DNA of 62,990 nt from Bacillus rhizoplanae (GCF_917563915.1 NZ_CAKJTI010000020.1:1-62990), one strand, 5' to 3'. Numbered from the stretch's first letter, positions 1 to 8,137 are shown. Made by a program: numbers and translations. Notes: a model not told the origin generated them from the sequence alone.

Positions 1-492
1 AAATTTATTTTTTCGACAGAAACGGCCGATCTTTTTACAATACAAAGAATATGAAACAACATTCTAAAACGCATGTCAATAAAGTGTATTTCAAAAAAGT
101 TGTCAACGGATTTACCCACATTTCCAAAAAAGTTAACAGTATAAAATTGTCAAAAAAAGAAACATACCTACGAAATCTATTGATCATTTGTCATAAAAAA
201 ACGAACAGTTTCCTTATTAGAAACTGTTCGAAACCGGTTACACATTTTCTATATGATGCACCTCTTACTTTTTTAAAAAGAGGCAGTTACATTCAAATAA
301 GAGATTTTCTTTTGAATATTCATCACTAAAAAACTCACAATCTATCCCTTTTTTGTATATTTCTGGTTCATTTACGACAAAAAGGAGAAAAATAATGAAA
401 TGACATTCTATTTACTGATGCTATGAAAAAGAAAAATGCGCAACATATCGTAAACATATGTACACGCAAAAAAAAAACAAAAAAAACGACTC
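1..492. other. AT-rich intergenic region
   Basis: I see no gene I can support here. A 92-codon open frame at 51-329 has no ribosome site and lysine/asparagine-rich composition typical of chance frames in AT-rich DNA. The only clear structure is the hairpin at 195-230, listed separately. A weaker 6-bp hairpin lies near 261-285. Confidence 0.5.
195..230 (-). terminator. intrinsic terminator
   Basis: A perfect 11-bp stem (202-212 with 220-230, 7-nt loop) is followed on the minus strand by seven T. It probably ends transcription from the minus-strand gene at 493-810, or protects against read-through in that direction. Confidence 0.7.
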
Positions 493-810
493 CTATTCAT
501 TATTTTTTACGTACACGATGTCCTTCACAAATATATGATAGAAATTTTCATCTTTACATTGCATCGTAAAAATAGGTGATTCTTCATCGAAATACGCAAT
601 CGTACCTTTAACTTTTTGAATAGAATTTTGAAGTTTAGCTGCTACAAGTACTGTTTGTTCTTGTTCATATGCTGTTCTTAGTTGTTGAATGATCTCCTTC
701 ATTCGCTTTCGCTTTTCAGGAAACATAATCATCCCAACAAATTTCCTTCCTTTCTCATCTTTCCAAAAATAATCCCAATGCGGAAGTATTCCTTGCTTAA
801 ACTCTCCCAT
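493..810 (-). CDS. YolD-like small protein
   Basis: A 105-residue protein with a strong AAGGAGGGG ribosome site 7-8 bases before the ATG. The C-terminal half has the alternating pattern KGTIAYFDEESPIFTM followed by FVKDIVYV, which resembles YolD-like proteins (a small beta-rich domain often paired with Y-family DNA polymerase genes). No UvrX/DinB polymerase gene is adjacent, so the family call rests only on pattern. It could equally be an unrelated small cytoplasmic protein. Confidence 0.45.
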   Translation of the reverse strand: MGEFKQGILPHWDYFWKDEKGRKFVGMIMFPEKRKRMKEIIQQLRTAYEQEQTVLVAAKLQNSIQKVKGTIAYFDEESPIFTMQCKDENFYHIFVKDIVYVKNNE

Positions 811-958
811 ATAAGCTCCCCTCCTTATCTTTATCTCACCCTTTTTGGCAGTTATCGCATACCTATCTTCTTTAGGTAGACAATAACTTTCAAAAAAAGA
901 ATTTACTTGTTTTAATTAGCAAACAAATACATTAGCGTTTAAGTAGCAGGTAATTGAC

Positions 959-1153
959 TTATGAACGAGGCATTTCCATATATGTATAGATAATTTCTCC
1001 CCCGCCCTGTGCGTTACCGCGAAAATGTTTAAAATCTTGGCGCTCTACTAAAACTTCACGAAACGTATAGAAGATTTCTTTTGTTACAACATATTCTTCT
1101 ATTTCTTTATTTTTAAGTTGATCTAAGATCATATTTACTTGTTGTTTATCCAT
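959..1153 (-). CDS. hypothetical 64-aa protein
   Basis: Start placed at the ATG at 1153, eight bases after GAGG; a GTG six bases closer to the left overlaps the ribosome site and is less likely. The sequence is charged, with no membrane segment, a predicted N-terminal helix and a glycine-rich GNAQGGGE stretch before the C-terminus. I do not recognise the family. A 54-bp bcr1-like element sits 24 bases upstream of the start (1177-1230). Confidence 0.6.
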   Translation of the reverse strand: MDKQQVNMILDQLKNKEIEEYVVTKEIFYTFREVLVERQDFKHFRGNAQGGGEIIYTYMEMPRS

Positions 1154-1176
1154 GCTAATCACCTCTCTGTAGTATT

Positions 1177-1230
1177 TTTATCCCGCATTAACGGGCAGTA
1201 AGACCCCCACTGATGGAAGTTTCATTTTAT
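1177..1230 (-). repeat. 54-bp bcr1-like mini element
   Basis: Bounded by TTTAT on both sides. It joins the TTTATCCCGC...GGGCAGTAAGAC end directly to the CCCCCACTGATGGAAGTTTCA end, lacking the ~100-bp interior of full copies. A second element of exactly the same length and junction lies at 18982-19035. Confidence 0.8.
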
Positions 1231-1329
1231 TTCACGACTACTTCTGAATATATCCTTCTAATATAGCAAATCATTTCTTATCATGCTAACTCTTATGATA
1301 CAATAAAACGGACAACCAGGAGGGATAAC

Positions 1330-1887
1330 ATGATTCGGAAAGCAAAACAAACAGATACTAAAGCAATATCTCCTTTATTGTACAACGCACTGCATGAAGT
1401 TGCTGAAAAATTAACAGGTGGTACAACTGAAACCGAAGTTCTAGAAGGTTTAGAGTATTGGTTTACAAAAAAACAAAATCGACTCAGTTATGAAAATTGT
1501 TTCGTTGAAGACCGTAATGGAAATGCAGTTGGTGTTATTGTAACCTACCACGGAAGTGAAGCAACAAAGCTAGATGCCCCAATTGTAAAACGATTACGAA
1601 AAGTGAAACAAGATTCTTCTATTATATTAGAAAAAGAAGCCGAAGAAGATGAATATTATATTGATACCTTGTCTGTTTCATCTACCCATGGCGGACAAGG
1701 TATCGGTTCAAATTTAATCCTTGCAGCTGAAACACACGCTCGAGAAAAAGGACATAAAAAAATTTCATTGTTAGTAAACTTAGAAAATAAGCCTGCATTT
1801 TCTCTCTATAACAAGCTTGGTTATAAACAAGATAACACAATTATGCTCGTAGGCGAACCATATGCTCATTTAATTAAGCGTGTATAA
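1330..1887 (+). CDS. GNAT family N-acetyltransferase
   Basis: A 185-residue acetyltransferase of the GNAT fold, expected to move an acetyl group from acetyl-CoA to an amine; the substrate is unknown. The acetyl-CoA loop is visible as GGQGIGSNLI (about residues 121-130), preceded by the beta-4 strand YYIDTLSVSS and followed by VNLENKPAFSLYNKLGYK, the usual motif B region. AGGAGGGATAAC precedes the ATG. It stands alone. Its stop codon lies inside a 27-bp perfect inverted repeat. Confidence 0.85.
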   Translation: MIRKAKQTDTKAISPLLYNALHEVAEKLTGGTTETEVLEGLEYWFTKKQNRLSYENCFVEDRNGNAVGVIVTYHGSEATKLDAPIVKRLRKVKQDSSIILEKEAEEDEYYIDTLSVSSTHGGQGIGSNLILAAETHAREKGHKKISLLVNLENKPAFSLYNKLGYKQDNTIMLVGEPYAHLIKRV

Positions 1888-1937
1888 TACAAAGGCACAA
1901 TCATAAAATAATGATTGTGCCTTTGTATTATACACGC
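1878..1937. terminator. 27-bp perfect palindrome, probable bidirectional terminator
   Basis: Arms 1878-1904 and 1911-1937 are exact inverted repeats with a 6-base AT loop. They contain the stop codon of the acetyltransferase and lie between two convergent genes. There is no long T-tract outside the stem, so it is an unusual terminator; RNA processing or another role is possible. Confidence 0.6.
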
Positions 1938-1957
1938 TGCATTACGCCTATTTTGCT

Positions 1958-2557
1958 TCATGTATACGTTACAAATACATTTCCTTCTATTACTTCGTGA
2001 AAAGTATAAATTGTACATCCCCACGGTTTCGTCTGAAACAGCAGCGGTCCATGCCATCCTCGAGTACGCAGCTCTTTACCAATCATCGCATTAAAATAAC
2101 TATGTCCAATAAGGGCAACTCGCTGATATACATTTGCATATCCAATCAATACATCCGCTGCTTGCTTCGCTCTTTTTTGTACTTCTAAGTATGATTCAAC
2201 ATTCTTCGAATAACCGACCATCCAAAATGCGCGACCTAAAAACATCCATACTTTCGGTTTACATTTCATCCATCTTGGTACAGGTAAAATAGAAGGAATA
2301 GCAGCTTCGCGAAAAAGTGGATTCTGAATAAAAGTAATATTGTTAGTCAACATTGTTGCTGATTGAACAGCTCTTTTTTGATCACTTGCCGCTATAAACT
2401 TCGAGGCTTCAATCACTTCAAGCGTTTTACTTGGAATGTCTGTGTCTCTCACAATATCTTCATCCTCATATCTTTGCAGCCATTCTTGAAATTCTCGTAC
2501 TGTAATCGCTTTTTTGTGAACACTAGAGCGTCCATGACTTATGAAAGAAATTTGCAT
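1958..2557 (-). CDS. histidine phosphatase superfamily protein, divergent
   Basis: A 199-residue member of the phosphoglycerate-mutase/histidine phosphatase superfamily. The start at 2557 is chosen because GGAG lies about ten bases before this ATG and because the catalytic strand MQISFISHGRS begins there. The family signature is normally Arg-His-Gly; here it reads Ser-His-Gly. The second conserved histidine is present in ALIGHSYFN near residue 155. Substrate unknown. It converges on the acetyltransferase gene. Confidence 0.7.
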   Translation of the reverse strand: MQISFISHGRSSVHKKAITVREFQEWLQRYEDEDIVRDTDIPSKTLEVIEASKFIAASDQKRAVQSATMLTNNITFIQNPLFREAAIPSILPVPRWMKCKPKVWMFLGRAFWMVGYSKNVESYLEVQKRAKQAADVLIGYANVYQRVALIGHSYFNAMIGKELRTRGWHGPLLFQTKPWGCTIYTFHEVIEGNVFVTYT

Positions 2558-2615
2558 CTTTCTCACTCTCCGTTCAGCATGTTTCACATTATATTACTAC
2601 AACTCCATATAGGTC

Positions 2616-2774
2616 TCATTCAGTGCTCCCATCTTCATGACTAGAAAAAGAAGATCCACTATCAATTCCCTCATAGTATATGTATGTTTCATGTTCTCGA
2701 ATCATTTTTAATTTCGTATATGCAAACAGAAATAAAACAATAGCTATCAAGCTCCCCGCAATCTCAAGTTCCAT
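2616..2774 (-). CDS. small single-pass membrane protein
   Basis: A 52-residue protein starting at the ATG after GGGGGGCGATAAA. It has one hydrophobic segment (ISLIAIVLFLFAY-like, residues about 5-22) followed by a basic turn (KLKMIREHE) and an acidic serine-rich tail, so it is probably inserted with its C-terminus in the cytoplasm. Unknown function. A good promoter is seen directly upstream. Confidence 0.6.
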   Translation of the reverse strand: MELEIAGSLIAIVLFLFAYTKLKMIREHETYIYYEGIDSGSSFSSHEDGSTE

Positions 2775-2792
2775 TTTATCGCCCCCCGTTTC

Positions 2793-2820
2793 ATTATACT
2801 CCCATATTTTCATGTTACAA
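2793..2820 (-). promoter_or_regulatory. probable sigma-A promoter
   Basis: Reading the minus strand: -35 TTGTAA (2815-2820), 16-base spacer, -10 TATAAT (2793-2798), about 19 bases before the small membrane-protein start. The -35 lies in the first unit of a 33-bp tandem duplication. Confidence 0.5.
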
Positions 2821-2875
2821 TTATGAAAATGAGTTTCTTACATTCATGTTACAATTGTGAATATGAGTTTCCTAC
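2809..2875. repeat. 33-bp tandem direct repeat
   Basis: Units at 2809-2841 and 2843-2875 both begin TTCATGTTACAATT and share nearly all positions. They lie between the divergent small membrane-protein gene and the YkvS-like gene, over the -35 region of the former. Confidence 0.75.
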
Positions 2876-3025
2876 TATGAATTTCTTGTGAAAAATTAGT
2901 ATTTTTTTCAAAAAATTATCATGGAAACATTTACAAAAGATGAAATATCGTTCAAAATAAAGAAAAATACAAAAAGAACGAATCTTGTTCTCTTTTTCGT
3001 AAAAATGTAACAAGGAGAGTTGCTT

Positions 3026-3211
3026 ATGAAAATCGCAGAAGCTGGAGATATCATTGAATTCAAAGACGGTATACAAGGGCGCGTTCAAAAAGTAAATAAA
3101 AACTCTGTTATTGTAGATATAACAATTACGGATAATTTTAAAGATTTAGATATGGAACCGCTTACTGTTGTCAATCATAAAAACTATATAATTATTACGC
3201 AACATGCATAG
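3026..3211 (+). CDS. YkvS-like DUF2187 protein
   Basis: A 61-residue protein starting MKIAEAGDIIEFKDG, with AAGGAGAG seven bases before the ATG; a TTG two codons upstream is not used. The pattern GxIIEFxDGxxGxVxKVNxNSVIVD...VVNHKNYxII matches the short KOW/SH3-like proteins of the YkvS (DUF2187) family in Bacillus. Function unknown. It converges on queF across a shared terminator. Confidence 0.8.
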   Translation: MKIAEAGDIIEFKDGIQGRVQKVNKNSVIVDITITDNFKDLDMEPLTVVNHKNYIIITQHA

Positions 3212-3219
3212 AATACTAG

Positions 3220-3252
3220 AAAAAAGAGGCAGCCTACAAAGTTGCCTCTTCT
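3220..3252. terminator. bidirectional terminator
   Basis: Stem GAGGCA...TGCCTC flanked by A-rich and T-rich tracts between convergent ykvS-like and queF genes; it can end both transcripts. Confidence 0.75.
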
Positions 3253-3256
3253 TTCC

Positions 3257-3754
3257 TTAGCGATTATCTACTGTTTCTGGATATAAATCATGATTCATTA
3301 AACGATATTCAGCCATTTTTTCATATTTTGTACCAGGACGTCCATAGTTACAATATGGATCAATAGAAATACCACCACGTGGTGTAAATTTACCCCATAC
3401 TTCAATGTAGCGAGGGTCCATTAGTTTAATTAAGTCATTCATAATTACATTCATACAATCTTCATGAAAGTCTCCATGATTACGGAAACTAAATAAATAT
3501 AACTTTAACGACTTACTCTCCACCATTTTTTGCTCTGGAATGTAGCTAATGTAAATTGTCGCAAAATCGGGTTGTCCCGTTTTCGGGCATAAGCTTGTAA
3601 ACTCCGGACAATTAAATTTTACAAAATAATCACGGTTCGGGTGATTATTATCAAACGTCTCTAAAATTTCCGGGCTATATTCAAATAAATATTTTGTATT
3701 TTGATTTCCCAGTAATGTAACATCTTTCAAATCTTCATCTTTTCTTCCAGTCAT
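3257..3754 (-). CDS. queF: preQ0 reductase QueF
   Basis: NADPH-dependent 7-cyano-7-deazaguanine reductase; it reduces the nitrile preQ0 to the amine preQ1, the last soluble precursor of queuosine. The 165-residue length is that of the short, unimodular QueF. The nucleophilic cysteine is in [12 protein letters not shown] (about residue 56), and the QueF motif [11 protein letters not shown] is present. AAGGGAG lies nine bases before the ATG. It is the last gene of queCDEF, 30 bases after queE, and is presumably under the preQ1 riboswitch. Confidence 0.97.
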   Translation of the reverse strand: MTGRKDEDLKDVTLLGNQNTKYLFEYSPEILETFDNNHPNRDYFVKFNCPEFTSLCPKTGQPDFATIYISYIPEQKMVESKSLKLYLFSFRNHGDFHEDCMNVIMNDLIKLMDPRYIEVWGKFTPRGGISIDPYCNYGRPGTKYEKMAEYRLMNHDLYPETVDNR

Positions 3755-3784
3755 CTTAAAAATCTCCCTTCATTCATACAGTAA

Positions 3785-4501
3785 TTATACACCGCGTTTA
3801 TTGCCCCACACTAAAGCGTGAAGTTGCGGCAATACTTTCGCGTCATTCATTTCCTTACATTGTACTGCTTTGTCAATGAGCCATTCATATTTTGTGAGCA
3901 GACGTTGAATTAACGATGCATCGTCCGTCGTCTTCGTATCATCATTTCCAACTTGTAAGAAAAACGGAATGTGCGGATAACGTTCATGCACCTCTTTTGC
4001 GTATCCAAAATCGCGATCATCAAATACAACCACTTTTAAACTAAATTCCTTTCCTTCTAGCTTATCAATGATTGAATCTAACATAACAAAATCCGTTGTC
4101 ATCTTTGAACTCGGTGGCTTTGGTGAAATTGTCACCTCATCTATATGAAGTAGCCAATCTTGCCATTTACTTCCTTGCGTTTCAATTGCTGTACGAATTC
4201 CATTCTTTTTTAGTAAAGAAATCAATTCTCCTAAATGTTTCAACAACGCTGGATTCCCACCTGAAATCGTTACATGTGAGAAATTTTCACCACCAATTTG
4301 CACCAGTTCAGAAAAAATTTCTTCTGGCGGCATTTGACGAATTTGCTCTTTCGCAGAACCGTCCCATGTAAATGCAGAATCACACCATGCACAGCTATAA
4401 TCACAACCTGCTGTGCGAACAAACATTGTTTTTTGTCCAACAACCATTCCTTCTCCTTGAATTGTCGGTCCAAAAATCTCTAACACAGGAATGTTACTCA
4501 C
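3785..4501 (-). CDS. queE: 7-carboxy-7-deazaguanine synthase QueE
   Basis: A radical-SAM enzyme that ring-contracts 6-carboxy-tetrahydropterin to CDG. The iron-sulphur motif is CDYSCAWC (Cys-x3-Cys-x2-Cys, near residue 33), preceded by GPTIQGEG, the family's N-terminal signature. It is 238 residues, usual for the Gram-positive form. The start is GTG at 4501, overlapping the end of queD by 8 bases, which suggests translational coupling. Third gene of the operon. Confidence 0.96.
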   Translation of the reverse strand: MSNIPVLEIFGPTIQGEGMVVGQKTMFVRTAGCDYSCAWCDSAFTWDGSAKEQIRQMPPEEIFSELVQIGGENFSHVTISGGNPALLKHLGELISLLKKNGIRTAIETQGSKWQDWLLHIDEVTISPKPPSSKMTTDFVMLDSIIDKLEGKEFSLKVVVFDDRDFGYAKEVHERYPHIPFFLQVGNDDTKTTDDASLIQRLLTKYEWLIDKAVQCKEMNDAKVLPQLHALVWGNKRGV

Positions 4502-4988
4502 CCATCATCCACTCCCGTCTTACTTCTGCATAACTTGTTGGTGTTTCAAATAAGCGCACAAACTCAACACGCGCTCCTTTATATTCATTTTGTCGATCAC
4601 CTTTTGTTAGCGCCTCTTCCATCTTCTCAAAAATCCATACAACCATATTTTCAGCAGTTGTATTCATTGCTGGAAGTGTTTCATTTAAGTAACGATGATC
4701 TAAATATATTTCAATTTCATTTTTCCAAATTTCCTTTATATCACCAAAATCAATCGCTAGGCCAATTTCATTGACATAACCACTAATTCCGAAAATTACT
4801 TTATACGTATGTCCATGAAGGTTTTTACATTTCCCTTCATAACAGTGTAGATGATGTGCAGCATCAAACGTAAATTCTTTACTAACCATAACACGCTTAT
4901 TATGATACTTTAGTTGCTCACGCCCAATGTCTTGATCAATTTTTTGTAAATTTTCAACAATGCGAAATCCAAAGAAGTTTTGTGTCAT
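4494..4988 (-). CDS. queD: 6-carboxy-tetrahydropterin synthase QueD
   Basis: Converts dihydroneopterin triphosphate to 6-carboxy-tetrahydropterin. The zinc ligands are visible in FDAAHHLHCYEGKCKNLHGHTY (first His and the later HGH pair), with the downstream active-site DHRYLNE segment. At 164 residues it has an N-terminal extension of about 25 residues compared with the shortest family members. The ATG shares one base with the queC stop (TAATG), so the two are coupled. Confidence 0.95.
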   Translation of the reverse strand: MTQNFFGFRIVENLQKIDQDIGREQLKYHNKRVMVSKEFTFDAAHHLHCYEGKCKNLHGHTYKVIFGISGYVNEIGLAIDFGDIKEIWKNEIEIYLDHRYLNETLPAMNTTAENMVVWIFEKMEEALTKGDRQNEYKGARVEFVRLFETPTSYAEVRREWMMGE

Positions 4989-5650
4989 TATGCTTTCGCT
5001 CCTTTACGCTCTTGTACATATTTATCAAGTCCTGCTTTACGAAGCTGACACGCTGGACATTCACCGCAACCATCACCAATAATCCCGTTATAACAAGTTA
5101 ACGTTTTTTCACGGACAAACTCAAATGCCCCAAGTTCATCTGCCAATTCCCACGTTTCTGCTTTATCAATCCACATAAGCGGTGTATGAATAACGAATGG
5201 ATAATCCATTGATAAATTTAATGTAACATTTAACGATTTCACAAACACATCACGGCAATCTGGATACCCGCTAAAATCTGTTTCACACACGCCTGTTACA
5301 ATATGACGCGCCCCTACTTGTTTAGCTAACACAGCTGCAAATGATAAGAACAATAAGTTACGTCCATCCACAAATGTCGATGGCAACTCACCATCTTCAT
5401 GTGTAATTTCCATATCTGTACGTGTTAACGCATTAGGCGCAAGCTGATTTAACAAGCTCATATCAAGTACGGTATGCTTCACACCTAATTCCTTTGCAAT
5501 TTCAGCCGCACAGTCAATTTCAAGTTTATGGCGCTGATTATAATTAAACGTCACTGTTTCTACTTCTTCAAACTGTTCAAGCGCCCAAAATAAACATGTT
5601 GTACTATCTTGACCGCCACTAAAAACAACAACTGCTTTTTCCTTTTTCAT
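4988..5650 (-). CDS. queC: 7-cyano-7-deazaguanine synthase QueC
   Basis: ATP-dependent conversion of CDG and ammonia to preQ0. It shows the PP-loop motif [12 protein letters not shown] at the N-terminus and the zinc-binding cluster [10 protein letters not shown] near the C-terminus. The start at 5650 ([10 protein letters not shown]) is preferred over an ATG three codons upstream, which sits only one base from the ribosome site; 220 residues then match the family. It is the first gene behind the preQ1 riboswitch. Confidence 0.97.
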   Translation of the reverse strand: MKKEKAVVVFSGGQDSTTCLFWALEQFEEVETVTFNYNQRHKLEIDCAAEIAKELGVKHTVLDMSLLNQLAPNALTRTDMEITHEDGELPSTFVDGRNLLFLSFAAVLAKQVGARHIVTGVCETDFSGYPDCRDVFVKSLNVTLNLSMDYPFVIHTPLMWIDKAETWELADELGAFEFVREKTLTCYNGIIGDGCGECPACQLRKAGLDKYVQERKGAKA

Positions 5651-5711
5651 TTCACTCATTCTCCTCTTTTTTCGATTACAAGAAGAAAGAGCGTTCTTGA
5701 ACTGTCATACT

Positions 5712-5744
5712 AAAAAAACAAAACAATATATAAAGAATATTGTT
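5712..5744 (-). terminator. AT-rich attenuator of the que operon
   Basis: On the minus strand AACAATAT pairs with ATATTGTT and is followed by a T-rich tail, directly after the preQ1 aptamer and 60 bases before queC. The layout is that of a transcriptional OFF switch in which ligand binding favours termination. Confidence 0.7.
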
Positions 5745-5750
5745 CTCTCC

Positions 5751-5783
5751 TTAGTTTTTTATAGAGGGAGTTCGCGAACCTCT
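5751..5783 (-). promoter_or_regulatory. preQ1-I riboswitch aptamer
   Basis: The minus strand reads AGAGGTTCG...CCCTCT followed by ATAAAAAACTAAG. The P1 stem AGAGG/CCTCT and the A-rich tail with ACTAA match the class I preQ1 aptamer known from the B. subtilis queC leader. It precedes queCDEF, which make preQ1, so feedback repression is expected. Confidence 0.93.
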
Positions 5784-5825
5784 CCCATGCTATACATGGA
5801 CTGTCTTCTTCAATTTGCATCTTTT

Positions 5826-5855
5826 ATTGTAACATAGCGGGTGTATGAGTGAAAA
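5826..5855 (-). promoter_or_regulatory. candidate que promoter
   Basis: Minus strand -35-like TTTTCA (5850-5855), 18-base spacer, -10-like TACAAT (5826-5831), about 40 bases before the preQ1 aptamer. Position fits; the -35 is weak. Confidence 0.45.
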
Positions 5856-5968
5856 ACGTCTGTTTTTTCTTTTTTTTCTAAAAATAACATTTCATTTTCT
5901 TTCATATTAATAGTATGATAATTTTATATGTCGCATCTTTCACTTCTCACAACAAGGAGGTTTTATAG

Positions 5969-7231
5969 CTGAAGGTTTTTATTATGTACCTCTTCTTAAA
6001 TATATTGTTTATTCTGGTTACAATGTTAATTTATCATTTATTTTGGAGCGAAAAAGGAAATCACTCTCCGAAGCTCAATTCGTTTGTATTTATCCTCTCT
6101 TGCAGCATTACCACTATTCTCTGTATGTCATTTGCTGCAAAAGTTGATTTTGGATTTCAATTCGACTTCCGACATATCGTGCTAATTGTCGGAACATTAT
6201 CCGGTGGCCCAGTAGCAGGTGCTACAATTTTTGGTGTTATGAATCTTTATCGTTTTTTTATTGGCGGGAGCGGTGCCATGCCTTCTTTTATAGCATCTAT
6301 CGCTTTGTACATTTCCCTTATTGCAACATACAAAACATATATAAAAGGGAAAATAAAATCAAAAATGTATTTAGCTTTTTTTTACTGCCTGATTTTTGGC
6401 ATAGTTTGGATTCCTTATTTTCTATCTATGGCTCCAAATCCAAAGAACTATATACTTTATATCATTACATACGAATTATGCGCAATCATAGGAACTATTT
6501 TAATTTTATACTTAATGGACGTATTACAATCGCAAGTTCGTCTTGCAAAAGAACTTGTAAATGCTGAGAAATTTCAATTGATTGGTGAGATGGCTGCTTC
6601 AATCTCGCATGAAATCCGAAACCCTCTTACATCAACGAGAGGATTTCTTCAATTGCTACAGTCGAAAAACTATTCAGAACAAGACAAACTGTTATACTTA
6701 GACATCGCTATACACGGTATTGATCAAGCCAACCATGTATTAACAGACTATTTAACATTCGCAAAACCAAGTATTGAAAAAATACAAACGTTACAGTTAG
6801 AAGAAGAATTACTTCATGTTCTTACGTTCATGACACCATTAGCGAACCTTTCTAATGTTCGGTTTCATTATACGAAACAAAGTAAAATATTTTACATAAC
6901 GGGAGAAAAACAAAAGCTTAATCAATGTCTTTTAAACATTGTAAAAAATTGCATTGAAGCGATGCCAAACGGCGGAGACCTTACATTTACCTTAACACCC
7001 GCTCATAAACACATCCAATTACATATTCAAGATACCGGAATTGGTATGAACAACGAACAAGTAAAACGCCTCGGTTCTCCTTTTTACTCTACAAAAGAAA
7101 AGGGTACAGGTCTTGGAATGATGGTTGTGTTTAGCGTTATAAAAGCAATGAACGGAAAAATTGATATCTCTAGCAAGAAAAATGTTGGAACATCTTTCCT
7201 TCTTACATTTCCTTTAACAAAAAAACCGTGA
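5969..7231 (+). CDS. sporulation-type sensor histidine kinase (LytS-like 5TM, KinB-like)
   Basis: A membrane histidine kinase. The N-terminal ~180 residues contain five to six hydrophobic segments and the GGPVAGA...NLYRFFIGGSGA pattern of the 5TM-5TMR_LYT sensor domain. The phosphoacceptor is in ASISHEIRNPLTSTRG (His about 209 from the ATG), followed by an ATPase domain with NIVKNCIEAMPNGG and DTGIGM. The HEIRNPL box with its GFLQLL extension is that of kinases feeding Spo0F. Start: the first ATG is at 5984, but GGAGG at 5956-5960 is 8 bases from a CTG at 5969, directly after an in-frame TAG, so a CTG start is likely. Monocistronic. Confidence 0.85.
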   Translation: MKVFIMYLFLNILFILVTMLIYHLFWSEKGNHSPKLNSFVFILSCSITTILCMSFAAKVDFGFQFDFRHIVLIVGTLSGGPVAGATIFGVMNLYRFFIGGSGAMPSFIASIALYISLIATYKTYIKGKIKSKMYLAFFYCLIFGIVWIPYFLSMAPNPKNYILYIITYELCAIIGTILILYLMDVLQSQVRLAKELVNAEKFQLIGEMAASISHEIRNPLTSTRGFLQLLQSKNYSEQDKLLYLDIAIHGIDQANHVLTDYLTFAKPSIEKIQTLQLEEELLHVLTFMTPLANLSNVRFHYTKQSKIFYITGEKQKLNQCLLNIVKNCIEAMPNGGDLTFTLTPAHKHIQLHIQDTGIGMNNEQVKRLGSPFYSTKEKGTGLGMMVVFSVIKAMNGKIDISSKKNVGTSFLLTFPLTKKP

Positions 7232-7254
7232 TGCAACTGCATCACGGTTTTTTC
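7220..7254. terminator. terminator of the histidine kinase gene
   Basis: An 11-bp stem (7225-7235 with 7238-7248) with a 2-base loop, flanked by A and T tracts. It overlaps the 3' end of the small minus-strand gene at 7242-7358 and can work in both directions. Confidence 0.9.
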
Positions 7255-7358
7255 GTTTCATCCACAAGCTCTGCAAAAGTCTTCACTTTCCCATGTGGCT
7301 GCTGATGTTCTTTTCGCGCTTTCCATTGTCGTTCTTGCTCCTTCTTTTTATTTCCCAT
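7242..7358 (-). CDS. small conserved basic protein (38 aa)
   Basis: Begins MGNKKKEQERQWKARKEH and ends GKVKTFAELVDETKKP, with AAGGAG eight bases before the ATG. The composition and the (H/P)HGKVKTF motif resemble small DUF6254-type Bacillus proteins; the family name is from memory and uncertain. The last codons run into the terminator stem shared with the opposing kinase gene. It is too short to be found by usual length cut-offs, but ribosome site and terminator support it. Confidence 0.65.
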   Translation of the reverse strand: MGNKKKEQERQWKARKEHQQPHGKVKTFAELVDETKKP

Positions 7359-7494
7359 TATCTCAACTCCTTTTAAGATGTCCTTATATATGTTCCAACA
7401 TATAAAGTAGGAATATACATACGTGAAGTGATAGAAAATTCATGAAAATTGAAACAAAAGTGGTGCATGTCGCTTGCAGCACTCTGAACAATTC

Positions 7495-7546
7495 ATAAAA
7501 AAACTTCCATCAGCTATTGAATCCACTGATGGAAGTTTCACTTTAT
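7495..7546. repeat. palindromic bcr1 fragment
   Basis: Flanked by ATAAA (left) and TTTAT (right). The arms ACTTCCATCAG and CTGATGGAAGT form a hairpin. Only the GTGAAACTTCC end and its inverted partner remain. The right TTTAT contains the stop codon of the DinB gene. Confidence 0.7.
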
Positions 7547-8076
7547 CTTTGCAAAATTGAATGTTTCGCTTCTTTTAACTGTGTAAGATGACGTTGTTCA
7601 TGTAAATCTAAAAATTGTACCCATTGATATAAATTAAGCTCATTAAATATAGGGTGTTTGAGCGATTTTTCAAGTAGCTCTTTTTCATTAACAATGCTAT
7701 GAAGAACATGCAAAAGCTTTTCTCTTGAACTTTGCAGCAATTGAATCATTTGTGTTTTTTTCATTAGCGTTTCTGTTGGTTGCATTTGCTGAGGGGCTTC
7801 TCTCTTTCTTGTTCGATCGAGTGTAACTTGAAGGTCTTGGAGTGGAACAACTTTTCTTTCGTTTTTATGAAGTGAATATACAATGGCGGATGTTACAGAT
7901 TGTTCAACAAGATGAAGATGATGTAAAACTTGCATAATGCTCCATTTATCACGGCGCGGTTTCGTATTAACTTCTGTATCTGTTAACATTTCAATTTCCG
8001 ATAAAAGCATCTTTCTTGTAGATGACATTCCTCGTAACAACGTCTCCATATTCATATTCGCATAAGATTGCATCAT
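7543..8076 (-). CDS. DinB family protein
   Basis: A 177-residue four-helix-bundle protein of the DinB/YfiT type, putative metal-dependent enzymes. The metal-site histidines are probably those in VLHHLHLVEQ (about residue 52) and in DLHEQRHLTQL near the C-terminus, the usual spacing of the family. Substrate unknown; many members are bacillithiol-dependent transferases. The TAA stop at 7543-7545 is embedded in the TTTAT flank of a bcr1 fragment. Confidence 0.8.
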   Translation of the reverse strand: MMQSYANMNMETLLRGMSSTRKMLLSEIEMLTDTEVNTKPRRDKWSIMQVLHHLHLVEQSVTSAIVYSLHKNERKVVPLQDLQVTLDRTRKREAPQQMQPTETLMKKTQMIQLLQSSREKLLHVLHSIVNEKELLEKSLKHPIFNELNLYQWVQFLDLHEQRHLTQLKEAKHSILQR

Positions 8077-8097
8077 ATTTCTCCCCCCTATTTGGTT

Positions 8098-8137
8098 AAA
8101 AAAAGGCGCTTCTTCTAAAGAAACACCTCTTTTTAAA
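8098..8137 (-). terminator. terminator after M3 peptidase gene
   Basis: On the minus strand AAGAGGTGTTTCT pairs with AGAAGCGCCTTTT (with mismatches), ending in a T run, 80 bases downstream of the oligoendopeptidase stop. Confidence 0.65.

Noticed and set aside
51-329. 92-codon plus-strand frame at the window start
   Set aside because: No ribosome site; Lys/Asn/Ile-rich composition expected by chance; it crosses an intrinsic terminator hairpin.
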